Of a DNA stretch of 64,000 nt, positions 55,320-63,335 are shown piece after piece. Within the stretch, counting starts at the first letter, position 1. The number at the start of each line of letters is the position of its first letter. Origin of the DNA: Pseudarthrobacter phenanthrenivorans Sphe3 (GTDB lineage Bacteria > Actinomycetota > Actinomycetes > Actinomycetales > Micrococcaceae); the NCBI RefSeq assembly GCF_000189535.1, contig NC_015145.1:372001-436000 (forward strand). Reading direction: 5' to 3'. Below the pieces are notes generated by a model. That model was not told the DNA's origin, ran no database searches, and was given only the letters and a program-made list of their open reading frames with translations. Both the position numbers and the translations under genes were made by a program.

Positions 55320-55532
55320 CTAGTGTTCTTCCAGCCGGAAACCGATCTTGATGGTGACCTGCCAGTCGGCGATGTTGCCCTCTGCCAGGTGGCCCCGGAT
55401 TTCCTTGACCTCAAACCAGTCAAGGTTGCGAAGAGTCTGGGATGCTTTGGCTATCCCGTTGCGGACTGCATCGTCCACGCCCTGAGTGGATGTGCCGACG
55501 ATTTCAGAAATGCTGTACGTGTGATTGGCCAA
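55320..55532 (-). CDS. Dodecin family flavin-binding protein
   Basis: 70 residues, the family length. The full pattern is present: N-terminal strand HTYSISEIVGTS, helix GVDDAVRNGIAKASQTLRNLDWFEV and strands IRGHLAEGNIADWQVTIKIGFRL, given here as three segments. Dodecins form dodecameric shells that store riboflavin, FMN or CoA. ATG 55532 follows GAGGAGCGAAGTTGGCC. It stands alone between a small hypothetical gene and the FadR gene. Confidence 0.93.
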   Translation of the reverse strand: MANHTYSISEIVGTSTQGVDDAVRNGIAKASQTLRNLDWFEVKEIRGHLAEGNIADWQVTIKIGFRLEEH

Positions 55533-55656
55533 CTTCGCTCCTCGTGATCAACGTTGCTCCCGGTTGCGGGCGGTCCTTGAAGACTAGTAGCACTCGCGGA
55601 GCGTTGACCAGCCCTTATTGGGGAAGTTCCCTTCACGCGGAAACAAGCGCCGGCTG

Positions 55657-56361
55657 CTACTTCGCCTCGAGGACCAGGTTCCTGAGGTCATCAAGAGTCT
55701 GCTGCATATGGGCATCCATGGCCTGCCGAGAGCGCACGGGATCGCGGGATTCCAGCGCCTCGGCGATGTTCTGGTGGTGCCCGATGGCATGCTCCTGGAT
55801 CTCACGCACAGCCGACGTTTCAGTGCGGCGCTTTTCCAGTACCCGGTGCAGCGGCTCGAACAGCACGGCCACAAAGACGTTTTCGGAGGCGTGCAGGATC
55901 AGGTCATGGAACGCCAGGTCCGCGTCCACGAATGCAGCCACGTCATTGACCTCGTGGGCGGCACGCATCGCAGCCACATAGCCAAACAATGTCTGGATGT
56001 CGGCGTCGCTGATCCTTCCCGCCGCCAGTTCGCACGCGCCGGTTTCCAGCATGCGCCGCAGTTCGATGAGCTGGATGGAGGCATCAGCCTCATTCTTGCC
56101 CTCGGAGGCGGCGCGCAAAACGGCCTCCAGCGAGGCCCAGCGATTGAGGGGGTTCACGAAAGTGCCGCGGCCCCGCTCGACGCTCAGGATCCGTTGCGCC
56201 TGGAGCGTCTTCATGGCCTCGCGGACCGTCATCCGGCTGACCTCATGCCGGGCGCTGAGCTCATGCTCTCCGGGGACGGTGGCGCCGGGTGGGAACTCAC
56301 CGGCAATGATGCGGTCCAGGAGCTCGTCCGCCACCTGGCCCACCAGTGATTGCCTCGCCAT
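55657..56361 (-). CDS. FadR subfamily GntR transcriptional regulator
   Basis: 234 residues. Winged HTH with LSARHEVSRMTVREAMKTL (residues about 33-51) and wing RGRGTFVNPLNRW. The FCD ligand domain has DLAFHDLIL and IGHHQNIA His-containing metal-ligand motifs. It resembles the regulator at 25849 along the whole length (MARQSLV/MARRTLV, GRGTFVNP, IELRRMLETGA/IEMRRMVETGA). It is divergent from the sugar-acid cluster, with two ATGTCnGACA sites in the shared 160-base promoter region, so autoregulation and control of the cluster are likely. Confidence 0.92.
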   Translation of the reverse strand: MARQSLVGQVADELLDRIIAGEFPPGATVPGEHELSARHEVSRMTVREAMKTLQAQRILSVERGRGTFVNPLNRWASLEAVLRAASEGKNEADASIQLIELRRMLETGACELAAGRISDADIQTLFGYVAAMRAAHEVNDVAAFVDADLAFHDLILHASENVFVAVLFEPLHRVLEKRRTETSAVREIQEHAIGHHQNIAEALESRDPVRSRQAMDAHMQQTLDDLRNLVLEAK

Positions 56362-56388
56362 GCTGCCCCCGTTGCTCCCTCATTGGAT

Positions 56389-56399
56389 ATGTCTGACAA
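56389..56399. promoter_or_regulatory. Second FadR operator-like site (ATGTCTGACAA)
   Basis: Differs in one base from the palindrome at 26693. It sits 28 bases upstream of the FadR start, suited to autoregulation. Confidence 0.5.
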
Positions 56400-56450
56400 G
56401 TCTACTTGCGCGTCGTTATGTCCTGTGCCACACTAGCAATCAAATGCAAG

Positions 56451-56461
56451 ATGTCAGACAT
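56451..56461. promoter_or_regulatory. FadR/GntR-type operator ATGTCAGACAT
   Basis: A perfect reverse complement of the 26693 site, 60 bases upstream of the kinase start. Probable operator of the sugar-acid cluster. Confidence 0.65.
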
Positions 56462-56520
56462 CTTACAGTTCCACTTACCACCGGATCCGTGTAACGGGTT
56501 CACACACAATGGAGTGCACA

Positions 56521-57999
56521 GTGACGCTTGAAGCAGACGTTCTGGCCGCCTACCCGGCCGAGGTCCCGATTCCCGCCGAACTGGTGGCCGGCACCCTGGC
56601 CGCCGCCAACGCGGAAACCCCGCGCGTACTGGTCGTGCTCGACGACGACCCCACCGGAACGCAGTCCGTGGCAGATCTGCCTGTGCTCACCCGCTGGGAC
56701 GTCGAGGACTTCATCTGGGCCTTCGGTCAGTCCAAGCCGGCCGTTTATGTCCTGACCAATACCCGCAGCCTGGACCCTGCTGAAGCCGCTGCCCGCAATG
56801 AAGAGGTGGTGCGCAACGCGCTCACCGCGGCGGGGTCTCCCGGGGACCTGAGCCTTGGCTTCGTCAGCCGCAGCGATTCCACCCTCCGCGGCCACTACCC
56901 GCTCGAGCCGGACGTCATCGCCGCCACCGTGGCCGATGTCAGCGGGGAAAAGACCGACGGCGTTGTGCTGGTCCCTGCCTTCCCGGACGCCGGGCGGGTC
57001 ACCATTGGCGGTGTCCACTACATGCGCGGCACCGGGGACGCAGCCGGAACCCTTACCGCGGTGTCCGAGACGGAATTCGCCAAGGATGCCACCTTCGGTT
57101 TCACCACCTCCGTGATGGCCGACTACGTTGCAGAGAAGTCCCGGGGGCGTTTCGCGCCGGAGTCCGTAATCGTGCTGGACCTGAACATCATCCGGGCCGG
57201 CGCAGCCGCCCAGGACCCCGCCGTCTCAGCCGGCGCCATCGCCGATGCCATCGACGCTGCCTCGGATTCCACCCCGATCGTTGCGGACATCGTGACCGAA
57301 AACGACCTGCGCGCACTGTCCCTCGGCCTGGAAGAAGCTGAGCGGCGCGGCAAGAAGCTCCTTTACCGCGTGGGCCCGCCGTTCGTCCGTGCCCGGATCG
57401 GCCAGGAAATCCGCGCCGAACTCAGCGGTGCCGAGGCCTACGCCGGCAACACCCCCTCCGAGGCCGGCGGCCTCATCGTCGTCGGATCCCACGTCGGCGT
57501 CACCACCCGCCAGCTCAAGGTGCTGACGGAACAGCACAGCTCCGCCCGCATCGTTGAGATCGACGTCGAAAAGCTCCTCGGCCCGGATGCGGACGCCCAC
57601 CTGGATCAGACCGTCGATACCGTCGTCGAGGCCCTTCACAGCGGCGACGTCATCGTCCACACCAGCCGCCTTCTCATCAAGACAGATGACCCCGCCGAAA
57701 GCCTGCGGATCGCGCGCACTGTATCCGCCGCCGTCGTCGCCGTTGTGAACCGCACCCTGAAGACTTTCCCGCCGCGGTTCGTCATCGCCAAGGGCGGCAT
57801 CACCTCCTCGGATGTCGCCGCGCACGGCCTGGAAATCCGCCACGCCATTGTCCGCGGACCCATGCTGCCGGGCATTGTCTCGCTCTGGGAGCCCGTGGAC
57901 GGGACCGCCAAGGGCATTCCGTACATCGTCTTCGCCGGCAACGTGGGGGACGACCAGTCCCTGGCCGACGTCACCCGCAAGCTCAGCGCCACTTTCTGA
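56521..57999 (+). CDS. otnK: Four-carbon acid sugar kinase family protein (DUF1537, OtnK-like)
   Basis: 492 residues, ATP-dependent. Known OtnK enzymes phosphorylate 3-oxo-tetronate at the 4-hydroxyl. The N-terminal domain starts VVLDDDPTGTQSVADLPV (about residue 35) and contains SRSDSTLRGHYPLEPD, the family's active-site motif. The C-terminal nucleotide-binding domain has AKGGITSSDVAAHGL near the end. I chose GTG 56521 (GGAG 6 bases upstream); ATG 56509 is possible. First gene of a four-gene cluster. The exact substrate cannot be read from sequence. Confidence 0.88.
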   Translation: MTLEADVLAAYPAEVPIPAELVAGTLAAANAETPRVLVVLDDDPTGTQSVADLPVLTRWDVEDFIWAFGQSKPAVYVLTNTRSLDPAEAAARNEEVVRNALTAAGSPGDLSLGFVSRSDSTLRGHYPLEPDVIAATVADVSGEKTDGVVLVPAFPDAGRVTIGGVHYMRGTGDAAGTLTAVSETEFAKDATFGFTTSVMADYVAEKSRGRFAPESVIVLDLNIIRAGAAAQDPAVSAGAIADAIDAASDSTPIVADIVTENDLRALSLGLEEAERRGKKLLYRVGPPFVRARIGQEIRAELSGAEAYAGNTPSEAGGLIVVGSHVGVTTRQLKVLTEQHSSARIVEIDVEKLLGPDADAHLDQTVDTVVEALHSGDVIVHTSRLLIKTDDPAESLRIARTVSAAVVAVVNRTLKTFPPRFVIAKGGITSSDVAAHGLEIRHAIVRGPMLPGIVSLWEPVDGTAKGIPYIVFAGNVGDDQSLADVTRKLSATF

Positions 58000-58018
58000 C
58001 CGTTCACAGGAGAACACC

Positions 58019-58918
58019 ATGACCAGCAACTACACCGTCACCGTCCTGGGCCTCGGCGCCATGGGCCTGCCCATGGCCACCCGCCTGGCCTCCCAGCTGA
58101 CCGTCCATGGCTTCGACATCGCTGAAGCCCGCCTCAAGCTCGCGGAGGAAGCCGGCATCGCCACCTTCGCCTCCGCCCGCGAAGCCGCCAAGGGCGCCGA
58201 TGCCGTCCTGCTGGCCGTCCGCAACGGCGAACAGCTCAACGACGTCCTCTTCGGCGGGAACGGCGTGGCCTCCGTGCTGGAGCCGGGCGCCGTCGTCATC
58301 CTGGGCAGCACCGTTGGCACCGAAGCCATCCCCGCCACCGTGGCCAAACTGGCTGAATACGGCGTGGACCTCGTGGACGCCCCGCTGTCCGGCGGCCCCA
58401 AGCGCGCCGGCGAAGGCGACCTGCTGATCGTCGTCGGCGCTTCCCCCGAAGCCCGCAAAAAGGCTGCTCCGGCCCTGGAACTGCTGGCCTCCACCCTCAC
58501 CGTGGTGGGCGACAAGCCCGGCGACGGCCAGGCCCTCAAGACCGTCAACCAACTGCTCTGCGGAGTCCACATCGCCGCCGCTGCAGAAGCGATGGCCCTC
58601 GCAGACGCGCTGGGACTGGACCAGGCCAAGACCCTCGCCGCCCTCGAAGCCGGGGCTGCCGGCTCGTTCATGCTGTCCAACCGCGGCCCCCGCATCCTCG
58701 AGGCCTACAACGAGGAAGGTGCCGAGGTCCTCTCCCGCCTGGACATCTTCGTCAAAGACATGGGCATCGTGGGCAAGGCCACCCGCACCGCCGGGCTGGC
58801 AGCCCCCGTTGCCGCCGCCGCCGAGCAGCTCTACCTCCTGGGCCAGGCCCAGGGCCTCGCCGCCGCCGATGACTCCGCCGTCATCAAAGTGGTTGCCCCC
58901 ACCAAGCGCACCAAGTAG
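58019..58918 (+). CDS. ltnD: Beta-hydroxyacid dehydrogenase, LtnD-like (L-threonate dehydrogenase group)
   Basis: 299 residues, NAD(P)-dependent, of the 6-phosphogluconate/3-hydroxyisobutyrate dehydrogenase superfamily. The Rossmann motif VLGLGAMGLPMA is at residues 7-18. The substrate motif DAPLSGGPKRAGEG is at about 119-132, and catalytic Lys in GDGQALKTVNQLL at about 164-176. In known pathways LtnD oxidises L-threonate at C2. It lies 19 bases after the kinase with CAGGAGAACACC before ATG. The symbol reflects similarity only; D-erythronate or another acid is equally possible. Confidence 0.85.
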   Translation: MTSNYTVTVLGLGAMGLPMATRLASQLTVHGFDIAEARLKLAEEAGIATFASAREAAKGADAVLLAVRNGEQLNDVLFGGNGVASVLEPGAVVILGSTVGTEAIPATVAKLAEYGVDLVDAPLSGGPKRAGEGDLLIVVGASPEARKKAAPALELLASTLTVVGDKPGDGQALKTVNQLLCGVHIAAAAEAMALADALGLDQAKTLAALEAGAAGSFMLSNRGPRILEAYNEEGAEVLSRLDIFVKDMGIVGKATRTAGLAAPVAAAAEQLYLLGQAQGLAAADDSAVIKVVAPTKRTK

Positions 58919-58936
58919 CGGTACCTCCCCCCCAAC

Positions 58937-58975
58937 GTACGACGGCGGCGGTCCCCCCCTCCGCCGCCGCCGTAC
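58937..58975 (+). terminator. GC-rich hairpin between dehydrogenase and permease genes
   Basis: 15-bp arms (58937-58951 and 58961-58975) with one mismatch and a C-rich 9-nt loop. No T-tract follows, so it is more likely an attenuator or RNA-stability element than a full stop for transcription. Confidence 0.55.
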
Positions 58976-59059
58976 CTCCCAGCGTTTCCCCCAACGCAGC
59001 ATTCCCCCAATGAAAACCAGCTCGCTAGGCTTAGCCAGCGATGTCAAAGGAGACACTCG

Positions 59060-60478
59060 ATGAGCGCATTAGCTCTTCTTGCCATAGCAGCAGCAGGTGT
59101 CGCCCTGCTGCTTGTGGCCGTCATCAAGTTCAAAATTCCTGCATTCCTTGCCCTCCTTGTGGTCAGCGTCGCCGTGGCGCTCGTGGCGGGGATCCCACTT
59201 CCGGACGTCATCAAGACCGTTACTGAAGGCATGGGCGGAACGCTCGGTTCCGTGGCCATCCTGGTTGGCCTCGGTGCCATGCTGGGCAAGATGATCGAAA
59301 TTTCCGGCGGCGCCCAGTCGCTTGCCGGAAAATTCACCCAGCTGCTCGGACCAAAGCGGGTCATCGCAGCGCTGACGGCTGCTGCCTTCCTGCTCGCAAT
59401 TCCCGTCTTCTTTGACGTCGGATTCATCATCCTGATTCCCATCATCTACGGCTTTGCCAAGGCTGCCGGCGTCAATCCCGTCAAGATCGGCCTGCCCGTG
59501 GGCGCCATCATGCTGGCCATCCACGTCGTCGTTCCTCCGCACCCCGGTGTCGTGGGCGGCGCGGGGATCCTCGGTGCCGATATCGGCTGGACCACCATCC
59601 TGGGCCTCGTACTCTGCATCCCCGTAGGCGTCCTGGGTTACTTCGTTGCCCGGAAGCTCAACCGCCGCGAATTCACCATGCTGCCGGCCACCGCTGAGCA
59701 GTTCCGGCTGTTCGGAACCGGCAACTCGCAGGTGGAACAGGAGGCAGCCCAGGGCACGTCCCAGGTTGCCGTCAAGACGCAGGTCAAGACCGCCCCCAGC
59801 CCCGCGATGATCATCACGCTCATCGTCCTGCCCATCCTGATGATCATGGTTGGCACCGTGGGTGCCGTCATCCTCCCCAAGGATTCGTTCCCCGCCCAGC
59901 TCGCTGCCTTTATCGGCGCCCCGCTGATTGCACTGTTGACAGCCCTGGGCCTGGCCTACTACTTCCTGGGCATCCGCCGCGGCTGGTCCTCGCAGCACAC
60001 CGGCGAGGTCATGGATTCGGCGCTCGCGCCTACGGCCATCGTCATCCTGGTCACCGGTGCCGGCGGCGTCTTCGGAAAGGTGCTCACCGTTTCCGGCATT
60101 GGCAAGGCACTGGCGGAGGGGCTGCAGACCGCCGGCCTTCCGGTCATCGTGATGGCCTTCATCCTCGCCGCAATCCTGCGTGCCTCACAGGGTTCCGCCA
60201 CCGTTGCGATTATCACCACCTCAGGCCTGCTGGCAGCTTCTGTTGCCGACGGCGGGTTCTCGCCGATCCAGACGGCACTTGTCCTGATCGCCATCGGGTT
60301 CGGCGCCTTCGGCCTGAGCCACGTCAACGACTCCGGTTTCTGGATCGTCACCCGCTACCTGGGTCTCTCGGTGGCGGACGGCCTGAAGACCTGGACTGTC
60401 CTCACCACCATCCTGGGCCTGGCCGGCTTCGCCCTGACCTTCCTGGTCTGGATCCTGGTAGGAGGCCTGGGCGTCTGA
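59060..60478 (+). CDS. Gluconate:H+ symporter (GntP) family permease
   Basis: 472 residues, about 12 hydrophobic segments, inner membrane. Family marks are VPPHPGVVGGAGILGADIG (residues about 157-175), RASQGSATVAIITTSGLL and the C-terminal LSHVNDSGFWIVTRYLG. GntP permeases import gluconate and related aldonic acids, consistent with a four-carbon acid such as threonate or erythronate here. AAGGAGACACTCG precedes ATG 59060. The stop shares one base with the aldolase start (TGATG). Confidence 0.93.
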   Translation: MSALALLAIAAAGVALLLVAVIKFKIPAFLALLVVSVAVALVAGIPLPDVIKTVTEGMGGTLGSVAILVGLGAMLGKMIEISGGAQSLAGKFTQLLGPKRVIAALTAAAFLLAIPVFFDVGFIILIPIIYGFAKAAGVNPVKIGLPVGAIMLAIHVVVPPHPGVVGGAGILGADIGWTTILGLVLCIPVGVLGYFVARKLNRREFTMLPATAEQFRLFGTGNSQVEQEAAQGTSQVAVKTQVKTAPSPAMIITLIVLPILMIMVGTVGAVILPKDSFPAQLAAFIGAPLIALLTALGLAYYFLGIRRGWSSQHTGEVMDSALAPTAIVILVTGAGGVFGKVLTVSGIGKALAEGLQTAGLPVIVMAFILAAILRASQGSATVAIITTSGLLAASVADGGFSPIQTALVLIAIGFGAFGLSHVNDSGFWIVTRYLGLSVADGLKTWTVLTTILGLAGFALTFLVWILVGGLGV

Positions 60479-61359
60479 TGCGCACCCGACTCGACCACCT
60501 GGTCACCTCCGCCCTCCAGCACGGATCTGCGGTTCCGGCCTTCACCTGCTACGAGTTCACCACTGCGTTGGCCGTGGTGGCCGCCGCAGAGGACGCCGGC
60601 CGGGGCGTCATCCTGCTGGTCGCCCCGAAGACTGCGGCCACCTCCAACGGCCTGCGCCTCATCAGAGCCCTGCGCGGCCTGGCCGACTCAGCAGCCGTTC
60701 CCGTGGCGGTGCAGCTTGACCACGCCTCGGACCTTCAGGTGATGGCCGACGCCGTTGCGGCGGGGGCGGATTCCGTCCTCGCCGACGGTTCGTCCCTTCC
60801 TTACGAGGACAACGTCGCATTGGTCCAGGCTGCCCGCTCGCTGCTGGGCCCCGACGTGGTGCTGGAAGCCGAGCTGGGCGGGCTGGCCGGGGACGAGGAC
60901 CGCGCCTTCGGCGCCGACGGTTCCGGCACGGGCGGTTCCGGCGCTGACCATTCGGGAATTGTAGCGGACGGACTGACCGACTCCGCCCTGGTGGAGGACT
61001 TCGTGGCCCGGACAGGCGCGGAACTGCTGGCTGTCGCCGTCGGAAACGTCCACGGCAAGTACAAGGGGGAGCCGCAGCTGCGCTGGGACGTGCTGCAGGA
61101 TATCGCGGTGCGCACGCACATTCCGCTGGTCCTGCACGGGGCCTCCGGCATTCCGGCCGAAGAGCTGGTGAAGGCAGCGTCCATGAACGTGGGCAAGGTC
61201 AACTTCAATACCGAGCTCCGCACCGGCGTGCTCTCCACCCTGCAGGAGCAGCTGCCCGGCCACCGGGCCGACGGCGAGAACCTGCAGGGGCTCCTGGGCC
61301 ACTGGAACAGCTCAGCCCGCGGCTTCGCGACCACCACGCTGGCCACGCTAACGCGCTGA
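60478..61359 (+). CDS. Class II fructose-bisphosphate aldolase-type enzyme (KbaY/GatY-like)
   Basis: 293-residue zinc aldolase. Zinc and catalytic residues are intact: VQLDHASD (Asp and His), EAELGGLAGDED (Glu), AVGNVHGKYKG (His) and VLHGASGIP (His), then VNFNTELR near the phosphate site. An unusual Gly/Ser-rich insertion (GADGSGTGGSGADHSG) lies at about residues 145-160. Such enzymes yield dihydroxyacetone phosphate by retro-aldol cleavage. It is translationally coupled to the permease, so it is part of the sugar-acid pathway, where OtnC is usually found. Confidence 0.88.
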   Translation: MRTRLDHLVTSALQHGSAVPAFTCYEFTTALAVVAAAEDAGRGVILLVAPKTAATSNGLRLIRALRGLADSAAVPVAVQLDHASDLQVMADAVAAGADSVLADGSSLPYEDNVALVQAARSLLGPDVVLEAELGGLAGDEDRAFGADGSGTGGSGADHSGIVADGLTDSALVEDFVARTGAELLAVAVGNVHGKYKGEPQLRWDVLQDIAVRTHIPLVLHGASGIPAEELVKAASMNVGKVNFNTELRTGVLSTLQEQLPGHRADGENLQGLLGHWNSSARGFATTTLATLTR

Positions 61360-61369
61360 TACCAGCAGG

Positions 61370-61408
61370 GGGAGGCCAGGATCAGGCAATGATCCTGGCC
61401 TCCCTCTT
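61370..61408 (+). terminator. Terminator of the sugar-acid cluster
   Basis: A perfect 15-bp stem (61370-61384 with 61390-61404), 5-nt loop GGCAA, then TCTTTC. Confidence 0.85.
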
Positions 61409-61507
61409 TCGTTGCCTCCTCATTTTCGCCGCTACCCTCCTTAACGCCAGCGCGCGCCGGGCGCACAATGGAGCTGTCAGCAGCGAAAATATGTGCGTTA
61501 GGTAGGC

Positions 61508-62848
61508 ATGGTGGGCGGCGCAAAGGAGCAGGGGGCGGCCCCGCGGCCCGGTATGGCAGGCAGTCGCGACGAAGTGGTGGACCTCGTCCGGTTCGTCAGC
61601 CTGGCCTTGGTAGTGGTGGGACATTCCATGATGGTCAGTCCGGTCCTGCATCCGGACGGTACGGTCACCACGTTCAATACCCTTGCCGAACAGGACTGGT
61701 TCGAGCCCGTTATCTGGGTCTTCATGGTCATGCCGCTGTTCTTCGTGACGGGCGGTGCCACCGGTCTCCAGTCCTGGCAACGGCTCAAGTCCGGCGGCGG
61801 GACCGCAGCCGACTTCATCCACGCCCGGCTCCTGCGGCTGGTCCGTCCCGCCACTGCCCTCCTGGTGGCCATGTCTGTAGGCTTTTGGGCCGCCGGACAG
61901 CTGGGGGTGCACCCGCAGGTGGTGCAGTTGATGGCGGGGGGCGCGGCCATGCCGCTGTGGTTCCTTGCCGCATACCTGACGGCGCAGCTGGCCATCCCGC
62001 TCCTGGCCGCCTTCCATGCCCGTAGTCCCTGGCTGGCGATGGGGACCCTCACTGCGTTGGTGGTGGCGGTGGACTCCCTCCGGGGAACGCTGCCGTTGCT
62101 TGCCTACGCCAACCTGGCGTTCCTGTGGTGCGCGGTGCAGCAGCTGGGCTTCCTCGCCGCCGAAGGCCGCTTCGCCAGGCTCTCCCGGTCCCGCCTGCTG
62201 GCGGTCATCCTCGGGGCTCACCTGCTGCTCGGTTTCCTCGCCGCGCTGGGGTTGTATTCCTGGAACATGCTGGTGAACCTCAATCCGCCCAACCTGACCC
62301 TCCTCCTGCTGGGCATTGCGCAGGCTGCACTGATCGAACTGGCCCGGCCGGCGCTTGTTCCGCTCTGCTCCCTGGGTTGGGTACGCACCCTGCTCGCGGT
62401 GGCCGGCGGGCGTTCCCTGACCGTGTACCTGTGGCACCTTCCGCTGCTGGTGGCGATGTCCGGCCTCCTGCTGCTCACGTCCGTCCCCAAACCTGCCTCG
62501 GGAACTGCGGAGTGGTGGTGGGCCAGGCCCCTTGTCCTCGTGGCCCTGGTCCTCCTGCTGGTCCCCGCCGTTGCCGCCTTTGGCCGGCTGGAGGAACGTC
62601 CGACGGCGCTGCTCCAGGACCGCCATCGGCCTGCGCTGCCGGTGGCCGCCGCCGTCGTGGTTGTCTTTATCCCGCTGGTGGCAGGCGCGGTGCGCGGCCT
62701 GACCTTGGGATTGCTGGCTGCCGGCGCCGCCTGCTTCCTCGCTGCGCTCCTGCTTCTGCGCGGCGTGCAGGCACGGCAGCCGGGCAGTGCCAGCCAATCG
62801 CCGAGGAGCGACAGCGGGGGCGGAGGCATTGCCAGCGGGGTGAAGTAG
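61508..62848 (+). CDS. Membrane acyltransferase (acyltransferase family 3)
   Basis: 446 residues, about ten transmembrane helices. The N-terminal RDEVVDLVRFVSLALVVVGHSMM holds the Arg/His region used for acyl transfer in this family, given here as residues about 18-40. SLTVYLWHLPLLV is the conserved late helix. These enzymes acylate surface polysaccharides, lipids or antibiotics; the acceptor is unknown here. The start is provisional: ATG 61508 has only AGGTAGG nearby. Next gene begins 15 bases downstream. Confidence 0.85.
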   Translation: MVGGAKEQGAAPRPGMAGSRDEVVDLVRFVSLALVVVGHSMMVSPVLHPDGTVTTFNTLAEQDWFEPVIWVFMVMPLFFVTGGATGLQSWQRLKSGGGTAADFIHARLLRLVRPATALLVAMSVGFWAAGQLGVHPQVVQLMAGGAAMPLWFLAAYLTAQLAIPLLAAFHARSPWLAMGTLTALVVAVDSLRGTLPLLAYANLAFLWCAVQQLGFLAAEGRFARLSRSRLLAVILGAHLLLGFLAALGLYSWNMLVNLNPPNLTLLLLGIAQAALIELARPALVPLCSLGWVRTLLAVAGGRSLTVYLWHLPLLVAMSGLLLLTSVPKPASGTAEWWWARPLVLVALVLLLVPAVAAFGRLEERPTALLQDRHRPALPVAAAVVVVFIPLVAGAVRGLTLGLLAAGAACFLAALLLLRGVQARQPGSASQSPRSDSGGGGIASGVK

Positions 62849-62863
62849 TGCCAGTGTCGAACC

Positions 62864-63193
62864 ATGACCGAGAACATGATGTCCACCGAGGATAGGTTCA
62901 CCCCTGACGTCTCCGTGCGGCGCAATGATGCGAAGCACCGTTACGAGCTGCATGTGGGCGGCACGCTGGCCGTCCAATCCTTCTACCGTGACCTTCCGGG
63001 CCACATCGACTTCACCCATACAGAAACAGCCAAGGAGTTTGAGGGGCAGGGATTGGGCAGGGTGCTGGCCCACTTCGCGCTTGACGACGTGGTGGCAGCG
63101 GGAAAGCGGATCATTCCGCATTGCCCGTTCATAGCCGGATACCTGCGCAAGCATGAAGGCTACGAACAATGCGTTGACTGGCCCGACAGCTGA
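62864..63193 (+). CDS. GNAT-type N-acetyltransferase (YidJ/Gcn5-like small family)
   Basis: 109 residues, the compact GNAT form. Segments are RYELHVGGTLAVQSFYRD, IDFTHTETAKEFEGQGLGRVL (acetyl-CoA loop with QGLGRVL) and IIPHCPFIAGYLRKHEGY, given here as three pieces. A small acetyltransferase of unknown substrate. The N-terminal start is unclear (ATG 62864, 62876 or 62879). It may be co-transcribed with the acyltransferase. Confidence 0.88.
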   Translation: MTENMMSTEDRFTPDVSVRRNDAKHRYELHVGGTLAVQSFYRDLPGHIDFTHTETAKEFEGQGLGRVLAHFALDDVVAAGKRIIPHCPFIAGYLRKHEGYEQCVDWPDS

Positions 63194-63335
63194 GCCTTCT
63201 TCACAAATAAGCAACCGCCCCACGTTTTATGGGCAACGGAGCCGGGTAATTCCTCCTGAGCGCGGTCTTGCAGTGGGCGCACGCATATTGTCTTCGCGTG
63301 CCCCCAGGGCTGCGCACCACCGGAAGGAATCCTGG

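Noticed and set aside
56509-61359. OtnI/OtnC homologues in the sugar-acid cluster
   Set aside because: Looked for xylose isomerase-like and class II aldolase/adducin-type genes in all frames; the only adducin-type protein in the window is AraD.
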